DNA of 64,000 bases from assembly GCF_030730905.1 (NCBI RefSeq), contig NZ_JAVAMP010000017.1, positions 1 to 64,000 on the forward strand, given 5' to 3'. Below, one piece after another: positions 1 through 10,503 of the stretch (its first letter is position 1; each line of letters opens with the position of its first letter). The position numbers and the translations under genes are program-made. The notes under the pieces are model-generated. The model saw only the letters and a program-made list of their open reading frames with translations, searched no databases and was not told the origin of the DNA. Source of the DNA: Chengkuizengella axinellae (GTDB taxonomy: Bacteria; Bacillota; Bacilli; Paenibacillales; KCTC-33759).

Positions 1-741
1 CATAACTGCTTTATTTCCGTTAGGGTTCTCTCCAAAACCATACCAACGATAAGTCCAATATATATCTGATTGATTAGCCCTTTGTACCTTATCCTCAATC
101 GTTAAGCAACCTTCAAAAAATCCATCTCCTAGTTTATCTTGGATGGCTCGGAGGATGTTGAAGGAGAACAGTTGTTGTGAAATTGTATTATTTGTATCAG
201 TAGTGGTACTGCTAACATTTGAATCGAGACTATATATATTTTCATAACCCACTTGTGATTTTTCGTTATTAAAATCATTTGGAATAATTAAAGTGTCATT
301 TTGTCTCCCATGAAATTCATGAGGAACTAAGTCCGTATCACCACTTTCTTTCCCTTCAAAATAAGCTTTAATTGTTACAATTCCATCTTCAGACTTTATA
401 AGTTTCTGACCATTCACTTCACTTTCTAGTACGTTCTTAGGTACATGTTCAATCCCTTGACCCCCTGCAAAGTTAACACTGTACTCAATTAATATATCTG
501 CTGTATTATCGCTTGGTGCTGTGTCTATAGTAAAAGTAGCTTCACTTGTTGCTAGATTCGTCCATGTTCCGTTTATTCCATCAACTTTCACTACTGGTGT
601 TGATGTGTCTGCTGTGGTTTCTACAATCCAATAACTACTTATGTCAGAGCTGTTGTATTCTGCATCCGTTGAAACAATGTTATTGTTCACATCTATATCA
701 ATTACTGTAATTGTTAGGCTATAATCTATATTGTAGTCAGG
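1..741 (-). pseudogene. Continuation of phage tail-fibre gene past an in-frame TAG (runs off left edge)
   Basis: The frame of the tail-fibre gene at 742..3258 stays open after its TAG stop (742-744) for 247 further codons to the window edge; I checked every codon and saw no TAA, TAG or TGA. The first residues after the TAG read PDYNIDYSLTITVIDID, and the rest is ordinary soluble-protein sequence rich in Thr, Asn, Asp and Ser, ending KAVM at the edge. There is no ribosome site and no convincing start codon near the junction, so this is most simply the C-terminal part of the same protein. It may be a nonsense-mutated prophage gene, or the TAG may be read through at some rate. The function of this part is not recognised; a C-terminal host-binding or chaperone region is an inference. 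Confidence 0.75.
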
Positions 742-3258
742 CTACCAAAGGTTGTAAGTATCTCCTATTGAGAGTTTCGACACATCACTTACTTTAAATT
801 TAGTTGAATCTGAAGTTAAATCTTTGTGAGTATGCCCATCTGCATAGCTAATAATCTCCGATATCGCTGTATCTTCATCAATCACACCACTAACAATACC
901 GTCATAGCCTTTAACCTTTATAGTATCTCCAACACTCCAAACACCTTCAACAACTTGTGAAACTTCAATGTGTTTTAAATGATCGTTGGATAATACATCT
1001 ATTTTATCCAAACATCGTTGACTTGTTTGTGCATCGGAAAAAACTCTGCGTTTTTCAGTGAATTTTGGTTGGATGTTTGAATATCCATCGATCAAATCTT
1101 TTGGTAGGTTTGACTCACCTCGGTCTGTGCTTGATATATGGAGTTCTGAAATCGTTAACCCACTTGCTGATCTACCACCAACGTCACTCCCTTCCCCTAA
1201 TTGTATAGTTAAGAGAGCGGTCTTATCTACACCTAAGAAACTATATGAATTGACCAAATTACCATTTACATATGCTGTAGTTTCTTCATTATTTATAATA
1301 AGTCTAACATGATTGAATTTCCCAATATTTATACCTGCATCTCTTATTCTGATATCTCCTCTAGTACTAGCCCATCCAGCTTGTATTAATGTTTTATTAG
1401 TTTCTTCAATTCTATCTACTTTTAATAACATATCAATTGTCATTTCAGCCATAGTATTGTCTAAATCACTTATAGAAAAATCTTCAAAAGTCTCTCTGTA
1501 TGCCCCTAATCCTGTTGGTGAGGGTCTGTATGAAGGGTCTGAAACAAAAACAGGATTTGTTCCTACTTCGGCATTAAGAGTCCCATCAAAACTAGCATAA
1601 AATATCGTATGTTCATCCGTTACTGCTTTCTGCAATCCAAAATACTCTTTCTTCATCTCAACATTTCCGTTTTCCCCTGCTAAGAGTCGGTTAAATTCTT
1701 CGTTGAGAATTTTGTTGTAATCTTCTTCTCTTACTTTGTGTCTTAGGTCGATGATGTCACGTTGATCTATGATATTTGAGTATAGGTTGTTGGGACGGTC
1801 TGATTCAATATTAAATTCATATCCTGTCCAAAACTGAGCCGTACCTTGAGATAGTCTTTTTACACCTATAGTATCGTTGTTTACAGTAATTATTTCGTAT
1901 CGATGCTCACCAAGGTTTTTATATCTAATAATATTACCAACGGATAACCCTACTATATTTATAAAAGATAGTGTTTCTATATCATCTTGACCATGATTAG
2001 TGCTATTTTGAGTTAAAGTATAAACTACATACTCTCTAGCCCCATTCCCATTCTCAACACTATATCCACCGCTGTTTCTACGTGGTATACGAAACATAGG
2101 GACGGCATAGACATAACCGTCTGCTGTTTGGAGTAGGTCTTTGGAGTTTTGAGTTCCATCTCCTGCTAAAAACAAACCAGCGTCATTAAAGTTTAAAAAG
2201 AATTTTGAATTACTATGAGCCCCTGCATAATTATTGTTATAGATACCACTTCCAAAAAATTGTACATAATCAGTCTGACTTTCGATTGGATCTGTATTAC
2301 CACCTTGAGGTTTGACAACTAGATTTTTATAAACATATTTATTAATACCATGATCTGAAATACCTTCAGAATAAGTGTCAAAGTCCACCCCTGCAACAGT
2401 GCGTGTTCTGAACGTCATTTCATGACCATTTCCATCAATCGGAAAATAAAATTCTAAGAAAGCTAAATCTTCTCTACTTCCCACAGTGGGTGCTTCAGGT
2501 AAATCAAATGTAGTTCCTGCTGGAATAGTGTTTAAATATCCATTTACATTGAGTACGGTGTCGGAAATCATCTTAATTTTATTAGGTTCAGATAAATCAA
2601 AATCAGATAAGCTTAAAAACCCACTGTGGGCTGTGTTTCTAGTTACTTCAGTTTGTGAGTCCTTTGCCTTTGCTTCTGCTAAATCTGCTTTCTCCTGGGC
2701 TCCTGTGGGTGTCTCTGCTCCAATCTGCTCAACCGTTACACCGTGTGGATTGTTTTTATTATTTTCATGGTCATTTACTTGTGTTTCTAGCTCTCTATGC
2801 TGTTCCAAAGTGGGGTTTACCGTTTGTTGAATCGTTGCAGATACTTCAGCATCATTACCTGCAAAAATAATTAATGTGATTAATTCCTCGAACACATCAG
2901 GTCCGTTACTTGGTGGTAAATGATCTGCCTGATCTCCTGCATTTGCTACACTATATAAAATTTCACCCTTATCAGGATCATCTGCAAACAAACCAATTTC
3001 ACGAATAAATGAACCTTCAGGATTATCCTGGTTTACTAGAGTGGTTTTTACCTGTGTTTTTCCACCGCCTAAGTTATCTAGCTGTTGGATCTCCAGGGAA
3101 AAAGTTTCATTAATGAGCTCAGTAAGATCAACTAAGCTCCCTATTAATTCCCCATCACCAATAGCTATTCTTGTAAAATTCAATGTTGCCCCTGCTTGAA
3201 CTTTACCTTGTAAATCTATCCCATCATTGGTTAGCTTCATTCCGTCAAAACTTGCCAT
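742..3258 (-). CDS. Phage tail fibre / tail-collar protein, ended by an amber codon
   Basis: 838 residues. The N-terminal ~150 residues match the phage tail-collar fibre family (DUF3751-like): a start like MASFDGMKLTNDG, then FTRIAIGDG, then FIREIGLFADDP. Residues ~160-200 carry the NNPHGVTVEQIGA type motif common in fibre shafts, followed by an Ala/Lys-rich coiled stretch. Residues ~550-720 look like a concanavalin/LamG-type lectin domain (FYASFDGTL, then HVRLIINN and AYVNGNLV). It would attach to the baseplate and bind the host surface. The start overlaps the stop of the tail protein I gene by one base, as in many phage tail operons. The stop is TAG and the frame continues after it, so the annotated protein is probably truncated. 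Confidence 0.85.
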   Translation of the reverse strand: MASFDGMKLTNDGIDLQGKVQAGATLNFTRIAIGDGELIGSLVDLTELINETFSLEIQQLDNLGGGKTQVKTTLVNQDNPEGSFIREIGLFADDPDKGEILYSVANAGDQADHLPPSNGPDVFEELITLIIFAGNDAEVSATIQQTVNPTLEQHRELETQVNDHENNKNNPHGVTVEQIGAETPTGAQEKADLAEAKAKDSQTEVTRNTAHSGFLSLSDFDLSEPNKIKMISDTVLNVNGYLNTIPAGTTFDLPEAPTVGSREDLAFLEFYFPIDGNGHEMTFRTRTVAGVDFDTYSEGISDHGINKYVYKNLVVKPQGGNTDPIESQTDYVQFFGSGIYNNNYAGAHSNSKFFLNFNDAGLFLAGDGTQNSKDLLQTADGYVYAVPMFRIPRRNSGGYSVENGNGAREYVVYTLTQNSTNHGQDDIETLSFINIVGLSVGNIIRYKNLGEHRYEIITVNNDTIGVKRLSQGTAQFWTGYEFNIESDRPNNLYSNIIDQRDIIDLRHKVREEDYNKILNEEFNRLLAGENGNVEMKKEYFGLQKAVTDEHTIFYASFDGTLNAEVGTNPVFVSDPSYRPSPTGLGAYRETFEDFSISDLDNTMAEMTIDMLLKVDRIEETNKTLIQAGWASTRGDIRIRDAGINIGKFNHVRLIINNEETTAYVNGNLVNSYSFLGVDKTALLTIQLGEGSDVGGRSASGLTISELHISSTDRGESNLPKDLIDGYSNIQPKFTEKRRVFSDAQTSQRCLDKIDVLSNDHLKHIEVSQVVEGVWSVGDTIKVKGYDGIVSGVIDEDTAISEIISYADGHTHKDLTSDSTKFKVSDVSKLSIGDTYNLW

Positions 3259-3617
3259 TAGCTCACTCCTTCCTGGTAAATTGTTATTTTACGCCTGGTG
3301 TGTATTACTGAACCAACATAAATACTTTGTGTGGTATCTCTTGCTATTTCTAAAGCTTCCAACCATGCACTATTACGTTTTACTGAGTTAATAATTTTTG
3401 CTAGTTCAATTAGTTTGTTTGGATCCGAAACAACTTTTCTAGTTGTCACTCTAAAATGGTAAGGGGCTCCACCGTATTCATACCATTCTGAAACTACTGC
3501 ATCATCAAAAGCAGCTTTAACAACCTCTTCGATTACTGAGGCTGTTCCTTTCCTTCTATGCCATGCAGCAGAGTTTTTTACGAGTTCTCGCTTAACCTCA
3601 AGATGATAACACAACAA
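3258..3617 (-). pseudogene. Phage tail protein I (gpI-like), 5'-truncated
   Basis: 119 codons from a poor TTG start. Residues from VKRELVKNSAAWHRRKGT through EWYEYGGAPYHFRVTT are characteristic of P2 gpI-type baseplate wedge proteins, which are usually about 180-220 residues. Here homology begins at about the tenth codon (EVKREL); upstream an in-frame stop follows eight codons later and no ribosome site is visible. The first ~80 residues and the expected upstream baseplate J gene are missing. The gene is followed directly by the tail fibre. I infer a deletion or excision scar that left the end of a prophage next to the groEL terminator. Confidence 0.75.
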
Positions 3618-3646
3618 AAAATGTTTATCTCCATGTAACTAAACCT

Positions 3647-3695
3647 AAAAAAAAGGAGGCTTCCGACAAGTTCAGCGAACTCATGAGAAACCTCC
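3647..3695 (-). terminator. Rho-independent terminator of groES-groEL
   Basis: Read on the minus strand, a 9-bp stem (GGAGGTTTC with GAAGCCTCC, one G-U pair) encloses a loop that itself can pair (AGTTC/GAACT). A run of eight to nine T follows. It lies about 85 bases after the groEL stop. The phage remnant starts within 40 bases on the other side. Confidence 0.85.
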
Positions 3696-3779
3696 ATTAA
3701 GTAAAATGTTAAACCAATGTTAAACTTTCAACGTAACATCCTTCAAAACCATTGATGCTACAGGCTTTTTAGGGCGATT

Positions 3780-5447
<1,668 letters not shown>

Positions 5448-5463
5448 TTAAAACCTTATATAT

Positions 5464-5745
5464 TTATGCTAAAACTGCAAGAATGTCACTTTCACGCATG
5501 ATCAATAATTCTTGACCGTCGTATTTTACTTCTGTACCTGCATATTTAGAGAATAATACAGTGTCTCCTTCTTTTACTTCAAGAGGAACACGCTCTCCAT
5601 CTTTTAAAGTACCGCTTCCTACAGCAATAATTTTACCTTCTTGAGGTTTTTCTTTCGCTGAATCTGGTAATACGATACCGCTAGCTGTTGTTTCCTCCTT
5701 CGCAACAGCTTCTATCACTACGCGATCACCTAGTGGTTTAATCAT
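5464..5745 (-). CDS. groES: Co-chaperonin GroES (10 kDa)
   Basis: 93 residues. Caps the GroEL ring. The start [13 protein letters not shown], the mobile-loop region [21 protein letters not shown], and the end ESDILAVLA are typical. A strong ribosome site (AAGGAGGG) precedes the ATG. It is the first gene of the groES-groEL operon; the promoter and CIRCE operator lie 58-125 bases upstream, so HrcA repression is expected. Confidence 0.98.
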   Translation of the reverse strand: MIKPLGDRVVIEAVAKEETTASGIVLPDSAKEKPQEGKIIAVGSGTLKDGERVPLEVKEGDTVLFSKYAGTEVKYDGQELLIMRESDILAVLA

Positions 5746-5802
5746 AGGTAATAACCCTCCTTAAAATAAATATGTAATGTGAGTTACATTATTTTGGTAT
5801 TA

Positions 5803-5829
5803 TTAGCACTCGGATTAGTATAGTGCTAA
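5803..5829 (-). promoter_or_regulatory. CIRCE operator (HrcA site) of groESL
   Basis: The plus strand reads TTAGCACTC, nine bases, then TAGTGCTAA. This is the CIRCE arrangement 9-9-9, with one departure from the consensus right arm GAGTGCTAA. It sits just downstream of the -10 box and overlaps the expected transcript start, the standard position for HrcA repression. No hrcA gene is in the window. Confidence 0.95.
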
Positions 5830-5840
5830 CAATACTATTT

Positions 5841-5869
5841 ATCATACTCATTTTATTTCCATTTTTCAA
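5841..5869 (-). promoter_or_regulatory. Sigma-A promoter of groESL
   Basis: On the minus strand: -35 TTGAAA (5864-5869), 17-base spacer, -10 TATGAT (5841-5846), followed 11 bases later by CIRCE. Near-consensus for the housekeeping sigma factor. Confidence 0.88.
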
Positions 5870-5908
5870 GTCATTTAAGTAAATTTTTTGTTAAAATCAT
5901 AAAATCAA

Positions 5909-5952
5909 TAAAAAAACACTATACTTGTGCACTACTATTCACAGGTATAGCG
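5909..5952 (-). terminator. Terminator after tatC
   Basis: Minus strand: a ~13-bp stem (CGCTATACCTGTG with CACAAGTATAGTG, containing wobble pairs) followed by seven T. It lies 31 bases after the tatC stop and separates the tat genes from the groESL promoter. Confidence 0.8.
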
Positions 5953-5982
5953 TAAATTCATTAATCCTAATCTATAATCTCA

Positions 5983-6735
5983 TTACTTCTCTCCGTATTC
6001 CTCTTCCCATGCACGCTCCATTTCTAGTTGTTTTTTAAACACTCTCTTAGATAGCAATACACTGAATTCATATAGTAGGATCATAGGAACAGCAACAATT
6101 AAAGCTGTTATTGCATCTGGAGGTGTAACCAATGTACCTAAAACAACTAATGTAAAATAAGCAAACTTTCTCACTTTTTTTAAAAGATTTGGATTTAATA
6201 TTTTTAATTTCGTTAAAAACATCACAACAACCGGCAATTGAAAGATCACTGCCAGGGGAATTAGAATATTAAACATAAAAGAAAAATATTGAGCTATTCC
6301 ATAGGTTTCAGTCAATCCCAAGCTTTCTGTAATCGTAGACGTAAATAAGAATGCTAAAGGAAATACTACAAAATAACCGAAGGACAACCCGACTAATACC
6401 ATTAAAAAAGCAAAAGGAACGTATGCCAATGAAGCTTTTTGTTCTTTAGGTTTTAATCCTGGTTTCACAAATGCCCAAACTTGAAACAAAGTAAAGGGAA
6501 GTGAAATGACTAATGCGAAAATAAAAGCTACATTGACATACAACCGAACAGAATCCCAAGGAGATAATGCATGTAAACTGATATCAGGTGCTGCTTCCAT
6601 TAAATACTTGATGATTGGTTTTGCTATAACAAAACCTGCCACCATACATATAACTAATACGATAACGACCCAGATAATACGCTTGCGTAGTTCACCTAGG
6701 TGCTGAACTAAATCCATGTCTTGTTTAGAACTCAT
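5983..6735 (-). CDS. tatC: Twin-arginine translocase subunit TatC
   Basis: 250 residues with six predicted membrane helices. TatC is the receptor of the Tat pathway, which exports folded proteins. The N-terminal cytoplasmic motif QHLGELRKRIIWV and the F-x-KPGLKP region (near residue 95) are family hallmarks, as is LVTPPDAI near residue 205. It starts 14 bases after tatA and is surely co-transcribed. Neighbouring moaC and tatA match the B. subtilis tatAy-tatCy locus, although no rex gene is present here. Confidence 0.97.
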   Translation of the reverse strand: MSSKQDMDLVQHLGELRKRIIWVVIVLVICMVAGFVIAKPIIKYLMEAAPDISLHALSPWDSVRLYVNVAFIFALVISLPFTLFQVWAFVKPGLKPKEQKASLAYVPFAFLMVLVGLSFGYFVVFPLAFLFTSTITESLGLTETYGIAQYFSFMFNILIPLAVIFQLPVVVMFLTKLKILNPNLLKKVRKFAYFTLVVLGTLVTPPDAITALIVAVPMILLYEFSVLLSKRVFKKQLEMERAWEEEYGEK

Positions 6736-6749
6736 CTCTACTCACCAAC

Positions 6750-7004
6750 TTATTCAGGCAATCTTCTATTATCTTCCTTCTCATTTTTACTTTGTGTTAC
6801 TTCTGCATCACTGATCTCTTTTCTTGACGAATTTTGATTCTTTTTGTCATCCTCATCTAAAATACCATTCGCACCTTTTTTAAATTCCTTTAACGTTTTG
6901 CCGAATGCACGGCCCAACTCCGGAAGTTTATTGGGACCAAATAAAACTAGTGCAATAATTAAAATCAAAATAAGCCCAGGTATTCCTATCGCTCCAATAC
7001 CCAT
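6750..7004 (-). CDS. tatA: Sec-independent translocase protein TatA
   Basis: 84 residues. A single N-terminal helix ([20 protein letters not shown]) is followed by the hinge and amphipathic helix [19 protein letters not shown], the canonical TatA/TatE layout, then a charged tail. It forms the pore-like oligomer recruited by TatC. I chose the ATG at 7004 because the upstream in-frame ATG would put the perfect GAAGGAGG ribosome site inside the coding region. Confidence 0.95.
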   Translation of the reverse strand: MGIGAIGIPGLILILIIALVLFGPNKLPELGRAFGKTLKEFKKGANGILDEDDKKNQNSSRKEISDAEVTQSKNEKEDNRRLPE

Positions 7005-7124
7005 ATTAAATTCCTCCTTCAAGTTCATTATTTATTTAAACCATAACGTATATTGCGTACTCAAGTAACGATAATATGAACTGCTCTATACATTTTGTGA
7101 ACAACCTATATTCATCATTATAAC

Positions 7125-8141
7125 TTAACAATTGTGTAATCCACCATAGCCTAACACAGTAATATCTTCCTTTTCAATTTTTTCACCTGCACAGATTCGA
7201 GGCAGCAAAACGTCAAATGAAGTATAAGGATCATGCATGACACACCCTGGCAGCCCCATGATAGGCGTACCATCTAAATAAGCCATCATCAGCATTGAAC
7301 CTGGCAGCATAGGAGTTCCGTAACTCACAATATCTGCTCCCGCTTGTTTAATCGCACCAGGTGTTCTGTCATCGGGATCCACGGACATACCGCCTGTAAT
7401 TAATATAAGATCGACTTTTTCCTCTTTAAAATCTCGAATATGCTGTACAATCGTTCCAGCATCATCAGGTGAAAAGCGCTGCTCCACAACTTCAGATCCA
7501 AAATCAGCAATCTTTTGTTTCACAATGGGTCCAAACTTATCCTTGATTCGACCTGTGTAAACCTCTCCCCCAGTTGTGATCAATCCTACCTTTAATTTTA
7601 GAAACGGTTTTACTTGAATGATGGACCTGCTGTTGTGATTTTGTTTAAATTGCTCGATCGTTTTTTCAAACAGCTCAAGTTTCTCCTTTTTAACAATTAA
7701 AGGGATCACTCGGGTTCCAACAATACCTTGATCCGCTTCTACAACAGAATTGTTTTTCAAAGTCGCTACAGCTATCTCATCTATTTTATTAAGCTGATGT
7801 ATGAGCTCTGGTTCTACTTTAGCTAAACCAGGAATTATGGATTTAATCGTTACCTTTCCTTCATGCGGTTCCGTCAATTCGACATTTTCACCTTGGACAA
7901 GGTTAGCCATTTGTATCGCTGCATCATTCTCATGAAGATATCCTGCTTTTAAATTTAAAATATAAATATGCTCTTTACCAATATCAAGCAATTTAGGAAT
8001 GTCATCTTTCTGAATCACATGCCCTTTTTTAAACAGTCTGCCCTTAAATTCACCAGGAATAATTTGAGTCAAATCATGAGCTAAAACCATTCCAACCGCA
8101 TCTTCAGTACGTATCTCTTGCAACATGTTATCACTTGTCAT
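7125..8141 (-). CDS. Molybdopterin-binding protein, MoeA-like (short form)
   Basis: 338 residues with a molybdopterin-binding (MoCF) domain: GLITTGGEVYTGRIKD, ILITGGMSVDPDDRTPGAI and IMGLPGCVMHDPYTSFDVLLPR. The N-terminal half is not a standard MoeA linker domain, and the usual MoeA C-terminal domain IV is absent, so this is a MoeA/MogA-related protein rather than a canonical MoeA. It probably acts in molybdenum insertion into molybdopterin. Its ATG overlaps the mog stop (ATGA), showing translational coupling. moaC follows upstream in the same direction. Confidence 0.8.
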   Translation of the reverse strand: MTSDNMLQEIRTEDAVGMVLAHDLTQIIPGEFKGRLFKKGHVIQKDDIPKLLDIGKEHIYILNLKAGYLHENDAAIQMANLVQGENVELTEPHEGKVTIKSIIPGLAKVEPELIHQLNKIDEIAVATLKNNSVVEADQGIVGTRVIPLIVKKEKLELFEKTIEQFKQNHNSRSIIQVKPFLKLKVGLITTGGEVYTGRIKDKFGPIVKQKIADFGSEVVEQRFSPDDAGTIVQHIRDFKEEKVDLILITGGMSVDPDDRTPGAIKQAGADIVSYGTPMLPGSMLMMAYLDGTPIMGLPGCVMHDPYTSFDVLLPRICAGEKIEKEDITVLGYGGLHNC

Positions 8142-8632
8142 GATTTATGCTCCCCTTCCACTCCTTTGAGAATAGCAAGTGCGTGAGGCAATTGATCAAT
8201 AATGACTTGTAAATTTTCATGTACACCTTTCGGACTACCTGGTAAATTAATAATTAATGTTGTTCCTCTTATACCTGAAACAGCTCTTGATAACATGGCA
8301 CGCCTCGTTTTCAACACCGAAGCTGATCTCATCACTTCTGTAAATCCAGGGACTTGTTTTTCAACAACTTTCAAAGTCGCTTCTGGTGTAACATCCCTAG
8401 GAGCAAACCCAGTTCCCCCTGTAGTTAAGATCAAATCGACTTGATGTTTATCTGCCATTTCAATTAGTGCATCCTCAATATGATGTTGTTCGTCTGGAAC
8501 GATTTTATACATTTTAACGTCCCCATTGATCTCTTCTTCGATCAACTCTCTGATCACCTGAGCACTTACGTCTTCTCTTTCTCCTCTGGAGCCTTTATCA
8601 CTTGCTGTTAAGATTGCTACTTTCCAGCGCAT
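8138..8632 (-). CDS. MogA/MoaB family molybdopterin biosynthesis protein
   Basis: 164 residues. Adenylylates molybdopterin or has a related role in molybdenum cofactor synthesis. Motifs: AILTASDKGSRGEREDVS at the N-terminus, ILTTGGTGFAPRDVTPEAT near residue 70, and INLPGSPKGVHENL near residue 130. A strong ribosome site (GGAGGTGG) precedes the ATG. It lies 17 bases after moaC and overlaps the MoeA-like gene by 4 bases, so the three form one operon. Confidence 0.92.
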   Translation of the reverse strand: MRWKVAILTASDKGSRGEREDVSAQVIRELIEEEINGDVKMYKIVPDEQHHIEDALIEMADKHQVDLILTTGGTGFAPRDVTPEATLKVVEKQVPGFTEVMRSASVLKTRRAMLSRAVSGIRGTTLIINLPGSPKGVHENLQVIIDQLPHALAILKGVEGEHKS

Positions 8633-8649
8633 TGTGTCTCCACCTCCAT

Positions 8650-9132
8650 TTACTCCCTGTAGTAATCCCCGCTTTTACCACCTGTTTTTTCTGCTAAATA
8701 AGTGGGACCGATGACAATTGCTTTTTCCAGCGCTTTGCACATATCATATACCGTTAGCGCTGCTGCAGATGCAGCTGTTAAAGCCTCCATCTCAACCCCT
8801 GTTTTCCCTATTGTACTCACAATGGCTTCAATATACAATTCATCCTGGTCATTATCTGAAAAACGAATATCTATACCTGTAATTGGGATTGGGTGGCACA
8901 TAGGAATCCAATCGCTGGTTTTTTTAGCAGCCATAATCCCTGCTACCTGTGCTACAGCTAGTACATCCCCTTTTTTAATTTTCCCTAGCTTTATGGCACT
9001 TAAAGTAGTGGGCTTCATTTTCATTGATGTTTTGGCAAGAGCCGTCCTTTTGGTTTGATCTTTTTCTGAAACGTCAACCATCCGTGCTCTTCCTTGATCA
9101 TTCATATGAGTAAATGTATTTCCTTCTTTCAA
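8650..9132 (-). CDS. moaC: Cyclic pyranopterin monophosphate synthase MoaC
   Basis: 160 residues. Converts the MoaA product to cyclic pyranopterin monophosphate. Visible family motifs are [32 protein letters not shown], and [23 protein letters not shown], which carries the conserved active-site region. I chose the TTG at 9132: a GAAGGAG site lies 8 bases before it and the reading KEGNTFTH then aligns with MoaC N-termini. First gene of the moaC-mog-moeA-like operon. No moaA is visible in the window. Confidence 0.94.
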   Translation of the reverse strand: MKEGNTFTHMNDQGRARMVDVSEKDQTKRTALAKTSMKMKPTTLSAIKLGKIKKGDVLAVAQVAGIMAAKKTSDWIPMCHPIPITGIDIRFSDNDQDELYIEAIVSTIGKTGVEMEALTAASAAALTVYDMCKALEKAIVIGPTYLAEKTGGKSGDYYRE

Positions 9133-9258
9133 ACCGCATTTCTCCTTCAAGTATATTCTATCTTAATTTTAAAATAATTATCTGCTGAACATGTTACAAA
9201 TTCATTAAATGAACATTAATTTTATCTTATACTTCAAAAAGATTTTCGAGTGCTTTCT

Positions 9259-9852
9259 TTATAATACTCCTTTTTCCGTAATCACTTGATCCATCCTATA
9301 ATCATGTTCTTCAATTGGAATGTTTTCAACAATTTGTGCATCATATGCAACGGCTATTTTGTAGGGTTGTTTTATACCTAATTTATCATACCGCGAGAAA
9401 AAGCGATCATAGTACCCACCACCGAAACCTAGTCTACCTCCAGATGAATGAAAAGCAATTCCAGGGACAATGACAATTTTGATCTGAGATAGATCATGAC
9501 AAATATCTGTATTTGACTTAGGTTCCAAAATACCAAACTTTCCTGCTTCAACATCTTGTAAGCTATGTATATGATGAATCTCCATTTCATAATTATGAAC
9601 TACTTTCGGAAGAAAAACAGATCCTCCTGATTTCCAGCACCAATCCATTAAGGGTGTGATATCTACTTCATTTTTAAAAGGCATGTACATTAACAGTTTG
9701 ATTGGCTGCTTCTTATTTAATGTTCCCTTAAGGAATTGAATCATGTGATTACAGATTTGTTCTGACTTGATTGTTCTTTCCTCCAAGGTGATTTGAGCCC
9801 GTACTTGAAGCATATGATTTCTTAATTCCAACTTTTTATTTTTTATGGACAT
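9259..9852 (-). CDS. 5-formyltetrahydrofolate cyclo-ligase
   Basis: 197 residues. Converts 5-formyl-THF to 5,10-methenyl-THF with ATP. N-terminal K-x-x-LR (KKLELRNHM), YMPFKNEVDITPL, the C-terminal ATP/folate site VPGIAFHSSGGRLGFGGGYYDRFF, and DYRMDQVITEKG are all typical. The GGAGAGG ribosome site is 11 bases before the ATG. It lies 126 bases upstream of moaC in the same direction. Confidence 0.95.
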   Translation of the reverse strand: MSIKNKKLELRNHMLQVRAQITLEERTIKSEQICNHMIQFLKGTLNKKQPIKLLMYMPFKNEVDITPLMDWCWKSGGSVFLPKVVHNYEMEIHHIHSLQDVEAGKFGILEPKSNTDICHDLSQIKIVIVPGIAFHSSGGRLGFGGGYYDRFFSRYDKLGIKQPYKIAVAYDAQIVENIPIEEHDYRMDQVITEKGVL

Positions 9853-9910
9853 TGTTCATATAACCTCTCCATATTTATTCATAATTATATGTATTCACCA
9901 TAATTTTATC

Positions 9911-10263
9911 ATGTATATGAAAAAAAGACTGCTTTTCAATAGAAGGTTATGCAATCAATATATCTATTACTCTAATAAAATTCTATTTATAAGCAACAAT
10001 TTAATCAATAAGAATACAATAAATATTGAATATTTTTCCTTCGATGACCTTTAGAAAATAAAAACGAAAGAAATTTATGTATATGATGAAGAAGAATTTA
10101 TACTATCCAAAATTGAAATCTATTATGATCCTGCATTAAGGAAAAGAGTTATCTTAGTGTATACAGAATGGATAGTGTGAATATGGAAAGAATACGGGTT
10201 GATGAGGGATTAAACAATATTTATTCTACTAGCTTTACGACTTCTGGTGTTTTTTTCAATTAA
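9911..10263 (+). pseudogene. Broken small gene of unknown family (in-frame TAG and frameshift)
   Basis: This part of the 650-base gap between the cyclo-ligase and the EEP gene shows a frame from ATG 9911 that reads MYMKKRLLFN..., meets TAG at 10052-10054 and continues open to TGA at 10180 with plausible residues (IYVYDEEEFILSKIEIYYDP). A second frame from 10168 (MDSVNMERIRVDEG) runs to 10263, and a third short open stretch ending DIVSTIQQYILDKNY lies at ~10270-10400. The pattern resembles a decaying gene. I do not recognise the family, and chance open frames in AT-rich DNA remain possible. No ribosome site is evident. Confidence 0.3.
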
Positions 10264-10440
10264 TTACAACAAATACTACAGAATACACACAGAGTTCAGA
10301 TAGTAAAAAACAAAATGAAGCCATGCAAAGTAAGATGATAAATGTAAATACGGATATTGTAAGTACTATACAGCAATACATCTTAGATAAAAACTATTAA
10401 TAAACATTACGAATATAAATACGAATAATACATTGAACTA

Positions 10441-10465
10441 AACATCTCGAATTTAAAGAGATGTT
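10441..10465 (+). terminator. Short terminator-like hairpin
   Basis: AACATCTC, nine-base loop, GAGATGTT, then TTATTCTTT on the plus strand. It also has A/T-rich flanks on the minus strand, so it may end the EEP gene transcript coming from the right. Confidence 0.5.
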
Positions 10466-10503
10466 TTATTCTTTATGAGATATTAAAAGAAATCAACCAC
10501 GAA

